A DNA stretch of 34,610 bases from an uncultured Bacteroidales bacterium. GTDB taxonomy: Bacteria; Bacteroidota; Bacteroidia; Bacteroidales; Bacteroidaceae. Positions 26,437 through 33,600 of the stretch are shown here, piece after piece. The stretch lies in the NCBI GenBank assembly GCA_902763865.1, contig CACWTR010000012.1, forward strand, positions 1 through 34,610. Reading direction: 5' to 3'. The notes below the pieces were generated by a model. The model did no database searches and had not been told where the DNA came from. It was given only the letters and a program-made list of their open reading frames with translations. Position 1 is the first letter of the stretch. Every line of letters begins with the position of its first letter. A program made the translations under genes and the position numbers.

Positions 26437-26980
26437 CGGAAGGTTGTTTGGCGTCAGCCTGGTGCTTGCCCTGGTGCTGCCCTTCCTCTCGTGGGTTCTG
26501 TCAGCCCTGGGCGTACCCTGCCGCAGCCTGCTCGACGGCGAAGGGCTCCGCTGGCTCTTCCGTCATGCTGCCGACAGCCTGCACAGCCGGCTCGTGATGC
26601 TTGTCCTGTGCCTCATCCTGGTGGTGGGTGTCATTCAGCGGAGCCGGCTCCTTCCCCTTGCCCGCACCATCCGGCAGGCCCGTTTCCTGCGCTATGCCGC
26701 AGTCTTTGCCGTTGTCCTTGCGGCCATCATGCTTGCGGCAACCACTCCCGAGAGCCCTCTGCTCAGCATTACGGGCGGCCTTGCAGGAAGTCCTCTGGCG
26801 GACGGACTGCCGTTCCTTGCCTGGCTTTCCGTTATGGCGTTCTGCCTGTGCTACGGACATTCGCAGCGCGAACCCTGGACCGAGATGCTCACCTACGGCC
26901 TCCGGCGCTATCCGCTGGCCCTGCCCTTTGCTGTCGTCCTGTCCTTCTGCTGGCAGTGCATCGACTATATGATGACTTAG
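26426..26980 (+). CDS. Small integral membrane protein (AbgT-like N-terminal pattern)
   Basis: 184 residues with about five hydrophobic helices: LFGVSLVLALVLPFLSWVL, LVMLVLCLILVVGVI, YAAVFAVVLAAIMLA, LPFLAWLSVMAFCLCYG and LALPFAVVLSFCWQCI. The phrase SLLDGEGLRWLFRHA recalls the N-terminal part of AbgT-type transporters (SLLSGEGIRW..). At a fraction of their length it cannot be a complete transporter, and it may be a distinct small family. The ATG overlaps the response regulator stop by 11 bases, arguing for translational coupling. Function is not recognised; a role beside the kinase/regulator pair is plausible. Confidence 0.7.
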   Translation: MNSSGRLFGVSLVLALVLPFLSWVLSALGVPCRSLLDGEGLRWLFRHAADSLHSRLVMLVLCLILVVGVIQRSRLLPLARTIRQARFLRYAAVFAVVLAAIMLAATTPESPLLSITGGLAGSPLADGLPFLAWLSVMAFCLCYGHSQREPWTEMLTYGLRRYPLALPFAVVLSFCWQCIDYMMT

Positions 26981-26985
26981 GGACA

Positions 26986-27095
26986 GAAGCTCACGAGTCG
27001 TTGGCCCGAAGCTCACGAGTCGTTGGCCTGAAGCTCACGAGTCGTAGCCCCGAAGCTCACGAGTCGTTGGTCCGAAGCTCGCGAGCCTCTAATCA
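26986..27095. repeat. 22-bp tandem repeat, about five units
   Basis: Units start at 26986, 27008, 27030, 27052 and 27074. The unit is GAAGCTCACGAGTCGTTGGC plus two bases. The first four are nearly identical; the fifth is degenerate and carries CTCGCGAG, a perfect palindrome, where the others have CTCACGAG. It fills the space between the membrane-protein stop and the helicase start, with no spacers as in CRISPR. Confidence 0.9.
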
Positions 27096-27177
27096 GGTTC
27101 CCTGGCCGCCCCTGACGAAGGGCCACCCGAACCTCGCATGGAAGAACATTACACGAAACCTAAACTCAGATAAAGAC

Positions 27178-29604
27178 TTGAACCTCGAAGAACTCAATCC
27201 CAGCCAACGCGAAGCGGTGCTCTGCAACGATGCCCCCTCGCTTGTCATTGCAGGAGCAGGCAGCGGCAAGACGCGCGTCCTCACCTACAAGATAGCCTAC
27301 CTCCTGGAACAGGGCATGCAGCCCTGGAACATACTGGCCCTGACCTTCACGAACAAGGCCGCCCGCGAGATGCGCGACCGCATAGCCAAGCTTGTCTCGC
27401 CCGAGAAGGCAGCATCCCTCTGGATGGGCACCTTCCATAGCATCTTCGCCCGCATCCTCCGCATAGAAGGCGAGCGACTTGGCTATCAGCCGAACTACAC
27501 CATCTACGACACCTCCGACAGCCTCAGCCTCCTCAAACTCATCATCCGCGAGATGAACCTCGACGAAAAGGTCTATAAGCCCACCAGCGTGCAGAACCGC
27601 ATCTCCAATGCAAAGAACCGCCTGGTACTCCCCTCCGGATACAATGCGGTGCAGGAATTCCGCGAAAGCGACAGCATGATGCATCGCACGCTGACCGCCG
27701 ACATCTACCGCCGCTACCAGGAACGCCTGAAGCAGGCGAATGCGATGGACTTCGACGACCTGCTGCTGAACACCTGGCTGCTGCTGAGCAGCAATCCCGA
27801 CGTGGCCGACGCCTGGCAGGAACGCTTCCACTTCGTGCTGGTCGATGAGTACCAGGACACGAACTTCGCCCAGCATCAAATCGTCTGGCTCCTGACAGGC
27901 AAGCGGCAGCGTGTCTGCGTGGTGGGCGACGATGCCCAGAGCATCTACAGCTTCCGCGGAGCCAACATCGACAATATCCTCCATTTCCGTGAGGCATACA
28001 CCGGAACCCGGCTCTTCAAGCTCGAGCGCAACTATCGCTCCACGCAAACCATCGTGAACGCTGCCAGCAGCCTCATCCGCAACAACCGCGAGCAGATAGA
28101 GAAGAGCGTCTTCAGCGAGAAGGAAGCGGGCGCTCCACTCGTCCGCTACGAAGCCTACAGCGACAGCGACGAGGCCAACATCATCGCCCGCGAGGTGCAG
28201 CGGCTGCATCGGGCCGGAGTGCCATATCGCGGCATAGCAGTGCTCTATCGCACCAATGCACAGAGCCGCAAGATAGAGGACAGCTTCCTGCGGGACCGCA
28301 TACCCTATCACATCTATGCCGGCATGTCGTTCTATCAGCGCGAGGAAATCAAGGACCTGCTCTGCTACCTCCGCCTCTCGGCCAATCCCTACGACGAGGA
28401 ATCGCTCCGACGCGTCATCAACAAGCCGGCCCGCGGCATCGGCGACACAACCGTCCGCAAGCTGTTCGACGCAGCAGCACAGGCGGGCATGAGCGTTTGG
28501 GATGTGTTGGAAAGCCTCCCCCAACCCCTCCAAGGGAGGGGAGAACTGCCCCCCATTCCGCAGACCCTTCAAGGGAAAACAGGGGAGAAGCTCGCTTCCT
28601 TCCGCGACATGATAGCCGACTTCCACCGGCATGTGGCTACCGACGATGCCCATACACTCGCCCTCCACGTGGCAATAGAAAGCGGACTGCGAGACTACAT
28701 CTTCAGCGGGCACGACCCCGAGGACCTGTCGCGACAGGAGAACCTGCAGGAGATGCTCGACGGCATAGCGCTCTTCGTGGCCGACAACAGGGAGCAGGGC
28801 CGTGGCATACTTCTCGGCGACTACCTGCAGGAAGCGAGCCTCGCCACGGACTTCGACCGCAACAATGCAGACAAGGATGCCGACCAGGTGGGCATGATGA
28901 CAATTCATTCCGCCAAGGGCCTCGAGTTCCCCGCCGTGGTCATTGCCGGACTGGAAGAGGGCCTCTTCCCCAGCGAACTGTCTGCCGACTCGCCCCGTGC
29001 CCTCGAGGAAGAGCGTCGCCTCTTCTATGTCGCGCTGACCCGGGCAGAGCGGCAAGTCATCCTCACCTACGCCCGTTCACGCTTCAGGGCGGGCAGGGTC
29101 GAGTTCTCACGTCCCAGCCGCTTCATCCGCGAGATACCGGAACAATTCTTCGCAGGGGCAAGGGGCATGGGGCAAGGAGCATGGAGCAAGGAGCAAGGAG
29201 CATGGAGCAAGGAGCAAGGTGCATGGAGCAAGGAGCAAGGGGCAAGGGGCATGGTGCATGGAGCATGGAGCAAGGTGCAAGGAGCATGGAGCAAGGAGCA
29301 AGAGAATACCAACGCCCGCAGCAATCCTCTTGCCCCTCGCCCCTTGCCCCCTGCTCCCAAAAGTCCCGGGCACTCGTCTCTTGCCCCTCGCCCCCTGCCC
29401 CCTGCTCCCAAAAGTCCCGGGCACTCGTCTCTCGCCCCTTGTCCCTCTCTGTCTGTCGGTTCCACGGTCGTTCACGAGCGTTTCGGCAGGGGAACAGTTA
29501 TGGCATTGGAGGGGAAAGACATCGACGCCAAGGCTACGGTCCGCTTTGAGAATGCCGGCACCAAAGTCTTGCTGCTTCGCTTTGCAAAGCTCACTTTGGG
29601 ATAA
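27178..29604 (+). CDS. UvrD/PcrA-type superfamily 1 DNA helicase
   Basis: 808 residues. A 3'-5' DNA helicase used in repair and in clearing replication conflicts. Walker A AGAGSGKT (25-32), motif II VLVDEYQDTN (about 220), motif III GDDAQSIYSFRGA, motif V TIHSAKGLEF (about 573) and motif VI VALTRAERQVILTYARSR (about 620) are all present. The C-terminal Tudor-like PcrA domain (STVVHERFGRGTVMALEGKD) closes the protein. No in-frame ATG precedes motif I; the TTG at 27178 gives MNLEELNPSQREAV, the usual PcrA start. Two anomalies: residues ~446-466 are encoded by the dispersed G/C palindrome, and residues ~662-757, the linker before the Tudor-like domain, are tandem repeats. Core motifs look intact, so the enzyme is probably active. 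It overlaps the convergent araC-type gene by 14 bases. Confidence 0.92.
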   Translation: MNLEELNPSQREAVLCNDAPSLVIAGAGSGKTRVLTYKIAYLLEQGMQPWNILALTFTNKAAREMRDRIAKLVSPEKAASLWMGTFHSIFARILRIEGERLGYQPNYTIYDTSDSLSLLKLIIREMNLDEKVYKPTSVQNRISNAKNRLVLPSGYNAVQEFRESDSMMHRTLTADIYRRYQERLKQANAMDFDDLLLNTWLLLSSNPDVADAWQERFHFVLVDEYQDTNFAQHQIVWLLTGKRQRVCVVGDDAQSIYSFRGANIDNILHFREAYTGTRLFKLERNYRSTQTIVNAASSLIRNNREQIEKSVFSEKEAGAPLVRYEAYSDSDEANIIAREVQRLHRAGVPYRGIAVLYRTNAQSRKIEDSFLRDRIPYHIYAGMSFYQREEIKDLLCYLRLSANPYDEESLRRVINKPARGIGDTTVRKLFDAAAQAGMSVWDVLESLPQPLQGRGELPPIPQTLQGKTGEKLASFRDMIADFHRHVATDDAHTLALHVAIESGLRDYIFSGHDPEDLSRQENLQEMLDGIALFVADNREQGRGILLGDYLQEASLATDFDRNNADKDADQVGMMTIHSAKGLEFPAVVIAGLEEGLFPSELSADSPRALEEERRLFYVALTRAERQVILTYARSRFRAGRVEFSRPSRFIREIPEQFFAGARGMGQGAWSKEQGAWSKEQGAWSKEQGARGMVHGAWSKVQGAWSKEQENTNARSNPLAPRPLPPAPKSPGHSSLAPRPLPPAPKSPGHSSLAPCPSLSVGSTVVHERFGRGTVMALEGKDIDAKATVRFENAGTKVLLLRFAKLTLG
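28515..28575 (+). repeat. G/C palindrome, copies 4 and 5, inside the helicase gene
   Basis: CCCCTCC-AAG-GGAGGGG (28525-28541) followed by CCCTT-C-AAGGG (28565-28575). They are read in frame (SLPQPLQGRGELPPIPQTLQGK) as an insert that PcrA proteins normally lack at this place. Confidence 0.7.
29178..29303 (+). repeat. 21-nt tandem repeat, six units, coding GAWSKEQ heptads
   Basis: Units begin at 29178, 29199, 29220, 29241, 29262 and 29283, each like AGCATGGAGCAAGGAGCAAG plus G. The fourth differs most. Being a multiple of three, it keeps the helicase frame and encodes repeated GAWSKEQ. Confidence 0.9.
29327..29448 (+). repeat. 51-nt tandem repeat, two full units and a partial third
   Basis: Units at 29327-29377 and 29378-29428 are almost identical; a third begins at 29429 and decays. 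Each codes 17 residues, LAPRPLPPAPKSPGHSS. The C-rich strand is roughly complementary to the G-rich 21-nt repeat just upstream, so a large stem could form. Confidence 0.9.
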
Positions 29605-30484
29605 AGCCGGAAGCCCTGCTGCCTGAACGATACTCCATTGGCGTCTGTCCCTGATAGAGGCGGAACATCTTGTTGAAGTAGGATGCGGAGTCGAACCCCA
29701 GGCGGAAGGAAATCTCCTTGCAGGAAAGGTTCGTGCTGAGCAGATAGTCCTTGGACCGCTCTATCTTGAGCCGCAGGAAGTAACGGGCAGGGGAGAAACC
29801 CGTGTATGTCTTGAATTGCTTGCGGAACTTGGAGTAGCCCACGCCCACCTCAGCCGCGATGTCCTCCATGCACAGTCCCGTGTGCAGCTTCTGCCTCATC
29901 AGGCTTATTGCCATGTTGATATGGGCGCTGTCGGGATTGTCCAAGTAGGGTTGCTGCAGACTTTTTGCGTAGATGGTGCTTACGATGAGGCCAATGTATC
30001 CGGCCAGTTGCTGCTGGTAGGCCGGCAGCTGATAGTCGGCCACCTCGTAGGCATCCTCGAAGGTTTTGTGCAGATTAGCCGACACTCCGACGTGGTGAAT
30101 GGGATGTTCCTTGTCGGGGAAGAATTTGCTGACAAGCTCATCTGCAAAGTCCCCGGAGAAGCCAATCCAAGCCTCCGCCCATCCCGTCTCGGGGTCAGGG
30201 GCATAGTTATGCCACTCGTGGGGATAGAGTATGACGGCATCGCCGGCACGAAGCGCTGTCCGTTCCTGGTGGGCTGACTGGAACCAGCCGCCTCCCTTTG
30301 TAATGTAGAGAATCTGGCTCTCGTGCAGCACACGTCCCTTGCTGGTAAAGAAGTGGTAGTCCTCGGGATGTTCACCAACGGGGTAGCTGCTGCCGGGAGC
30401 TATGTCCTGCAGTCCGATTGTCTTCGTGATGATGCCCCACTCGCGGTCCGACTTGTTAGCGAGCAGGTATTTGATGCTTGCCAT
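29591..30484 (-). CDS. AraC-family transcriptional regulator
   Basis: 297 residues. The N-terminal ~160 residues form a cupin-type sugar-sensing domain (ITKGGGWFQSAHQ, LRAGDAVILYPHEWHNYAPD, GWAEAWIGFSG). The C-terminal AraC domain carries two helix-turn-helix motifs: MEDIAAEVGVGYSKFRKQFK and then CKEISFRLGFDSASYFNKMF, with the family ending GQTPMEYR. It is transcribed away from the GH78 rhamnosidase with 159 bases between the starts, so it is probably the activator of that gene, responding to a rhamnose-type sugar (inferred). It has its own consensus promoter at 30513-30544. Its 3' end overlaps the helicase 3' end by 14 bases. Confidence 0.93.
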   Translation of the reverse strand: MASIKYLLANKSDREWGIITKTIGLQDIAPGSSYPVGEHPEDYHFFTSKGRVLHESQILYITKGGGWFQSAHQERTALRAGDAVILYPHEWHNYAPDPETGWAEAWIGFSGDFADELVSKFFPDKEHPIHHVGVSANLHKTFEDAYEVADYQLPAYQQQLAGYIGLIVSTIYAKSLQQPYLDNPDSAHINMAISLMRQKLHTGLCMEDIAAEVGVGYSKFRKQFKTYTGFSPARYFLRLKIERSKDYLLSTNLSCKEISFRLGFDSASYFNKMFRLYQGQTPMEYRSGSRASGFIPK

Positions 30485-30512
30485 AGAAGTGCAATAAACG
30501 AGGTTTTCACTG

Positions 30513-30544
30513 CAAAGTTAAGTAATTCTTGCGAAAATGTCAAA
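30513..30544 (-). promoter_or_regulatory. Promoter of the AraC-type regulator gene
   Basis: On the minus strand, TTTG (complement of 30541-30544) and TAACTTTG (complement of 30513-30520) are 20 bases apart, a full Bacteroidetes match, 28 bases from the ATG at 30484. No such match faces the rhamnosidase in this 159-base gap, which fits a gene needing an activator. Confidence 0.65.
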
Positions 30545-30643
30545 TCGTTACATCAAAAAGTCAAATAAATATGACCCCTGTGCCGATTATTTCCGTCCTT
30601 TGCGTCAAAATAACAAGGTTTATCACTCATAAAGCATTTGTTT

Positions 30644-33600
30644 ATGGAAAGAAGGCTTCTTTTATTTTTTGCTTGGGTGCTGGCTCTGTCGGCCAGTGCT
30701 CTCGACGTAACAAATCTTCGCACGGAGGACTATCGCAACCCTGTCGGCATTGACCGCACCTCGATTCATCTCTCCTGGCAACTGCAGAGCGAGCTGCGCG
30801 GCGTGCTGCAGACAAGCTACAGCGTCCAGATTGCCCGGGATGCCGACTTCGGCGACATCGTCTGGGAGTCGGGAACCGTCAGCTCCGACCAAAGCGTCGG
30901 CGTAGAGGCCGCTGGCTTCAGCCCCGATGCGCAGACACGTTACTACTGGCGCGTAACGGTATCAGACAACAAGGGCCAGACTGCAACCAGCACCGAGAAG
31001 GCATACTTCGAGACCGGCCTCATGACTGCCGATGCCTGGAACGGTACATATTGGATCAAGGCTTCCTCCAGCTCATCCGAGGGGGGAGAGGACGTAGCGC
31101 CAACCGACTACGAAGTGGAGGTGAAGTTCAACGTGAAGCAGCTTGCCGCCGGCCTCATCTTCGCCGCTGCCGACCACAGCAACTACTACATGTGGCAGGT
31201 TAACACGAATGGCAGCCTCCGCTTCCGTCCGCATCGCTGGAGCGGCGGCAATCCTGCCTGCCTCTCGGAGAATGCCATCACGGGCGTAAGTCTCAAGAAC
31301 GGCGAACAGCACACCCTTACCGTCAAGGTGACAAACGAGAGGACTGCCCGCACGTATATCGACGGAGTGCTCATCGACACCCGGACGGGCGACTTCGCCT
31401 ACGGCGAGTTCGGCTTCCGCGAAGACTACGACAACGGCAACCAGCCCGAACAGGCTTACTTTGACGATTTCGTCGTCAGGAGCGGAGACAAGGTGCTTCT
31501 GAGGGAAGACTTCAATGGCAGCACCTGCATGTTCACTTCCGGCACCCTCCAGGGCGGGCAGTTCTACGTGAGCGGCCCTGCCACCTACGCCTGGCAGCGA
31601 GCAGTGCCCAAGCCGGTGCGCTTCGATGTGGAGTACGACTTCACCCTTGTTCAGGACAATGCCAGCATCTGCTTCAGCGCCACAGCAAGCGAGACCTACA
31701 TGATGTGGGCCATCAATACGCTGGACGTCAGCCAGCCCGTCGTGCGCCGCCACGTCTATAACAACGGGAACCTGACTTACAGCGACACACCCGTCACGGC
31801 CTTCAGCAAGGCAGACCTCCTGGGAAGGCAGCACCACATCGTGCTGGAATGCGAGACACCCTACGTGCGCACCTATATAGATGATGTGCTGGTCGATACT
31901 TTCGAGGACACGCAAGGGGTGCTTGCCGTGGGCGACCTCGGCGTGCGCGTCAGCGCTACGGGCAACGAGCGTGAGAAAGCGTACTTCGACAATATCCGAA
32001 TGACCGTCTATGACGAGGCAGGCAGTGGCACCGTGACCTTCAGCGAGGACTTCGAGGGCGCCGGCAATGCCTTCAACGCTACCGACATCCGCGACTTCGG
32101 CGGCAGCCGCCAGTGCTACATGGAGGCAGCCGTGGGCGGCAGCAAGCGACTCATGCAGCAGGACGGCAGCATCGTCCCCGGCATGCCGATGTTCCGTAAA
32201 GTCTTCGAGCTGGGTTCGGCAGTTCGTCGCGCCCGCCTCTACGCAACGGGACTGGGTGTCTATAATGTCTTCATCAACGGCGAGCGCGTGGGTCAGACCG
32301 ACGAGGACGGCAAGACCCTCTACGACGAACTCAAGCCCGGCGCTACCGAGATGAAGAAAACCGTCTTCTACACCACGCACGACGTGACGGCCCTGCTGCG
32401 CGAAGGCAGGAACGCCATCGGTGCCGAGGTGTCGAGCGGCTGGTGGAACGGTGCCATCGTGCACGGCATGTACGGAGGCAAGCCCAATGCCTTCCGCGCT
32501 CTGCTCAAGGTGGAGCTGGCGGACGGCTCCGTCCTGACCATCCCCACCGACCTATCCTGGCGCAGCAACACCAACGGACCTCTGCGCAAAGGCGACATCT
32601 ACAACGGCGAGACCTACGATGCCCGCCTCGAGGCAGGTCAGTTCACACCCGACTACGACGACAGCGACTGGTTCGGCACAGCCGTGTCGAAGGACTTCAA
32701 GGGCGAGATTCGCGCCTTCGAGGGCCCGGCAATCATGGCCGTCGAAGCTCTGCGCCGCTACCCCAAGACCATCCAGGTCTATGAAGGCACGAAAAGCAAC
32801 GGCAAGACTTTCGGCGCGATAAATGTGGTGGAGGAATATGCCGACCAGAACAGCTTCAGCCTGAAGGCCGGTCAGACAGCCGTTATCGACCTCGGACAGA
32901 ATGCCTCTGGCTGGGTGAGCTTCACCGCCAAGGGCGAGCGCGGGACGAAACTGCGTTTCCGCTTCGGCGAGATGCCTAACACGACGGGCGACCGCAGTCG
33001 CGGCGACGACGGCCCTGCGGGGTCCATCTACACCGAGAACCTCCGTTCCGCCGAGGCAACGCTCTACTATACCCTGAAGGGCGCTGCAGAGGGCGAGAGC
33101 TTCCACCCCACGACAACCTACTTCGGCTTCCGATACATCGAGGTGACCACCTCGGCAGACGTGGAACTGACGGACGTCATCGGCGAGACCGTGACCAGTG
33201 CCGTCGATGAAAAGTCCTCGTTGCGCACCAGCCACGAAGATGTGAACCAGCTCTACAGCAACGTCATGTGGGGACAACGCTCCAACTTCGTCAGCGTGCC
33301 CACCGACTGTCCGCAGCGCGACGAGCGCATGGGCTGGACTGCCGACACACAGGTCTTCTCGCTGACGGGCCTCTACAACGGCGACACCCGCAACTTCTAC
33401 AAGAAGTGGATGCGCGACTTGCGCGACTCCCAGCGCTCCGACGGTGCCTACCCCGTCATCGCGCCCTACCATTGGGGCGTTGAATATGCCTCGACGGGGT
33501 GGTCGGAAGCCGGCATCATCGTGCCCTGGAACGTCTATGTGATGACAGGCGACAAGGACATCCTGCGCGACAATTTCGAGGCCAACGAGCGCTACATGCA

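Noticed and set aside
26986-27095. CRISPR array
   Set aside because: The 22-bp units are directly joined without spacers, and no cas genes are present.
27138-27173. ATG at 27138 as the helicase start
   Set aside because: It is in another frame and meets a stop after 11 codons; the in-frame TTG at 27178 gives the family N-terminus.
27166-29055. A 629-codon minus-strand open frame opposite the helicase
   Set aside because: The plus strand carries all helicase motifs; the antisense product has no recognisable domain.
29178-29448. CRISPR array or frame-destroying repeat
   Set aside because: Units are contiguous, in frame and translated within an intact helicase.
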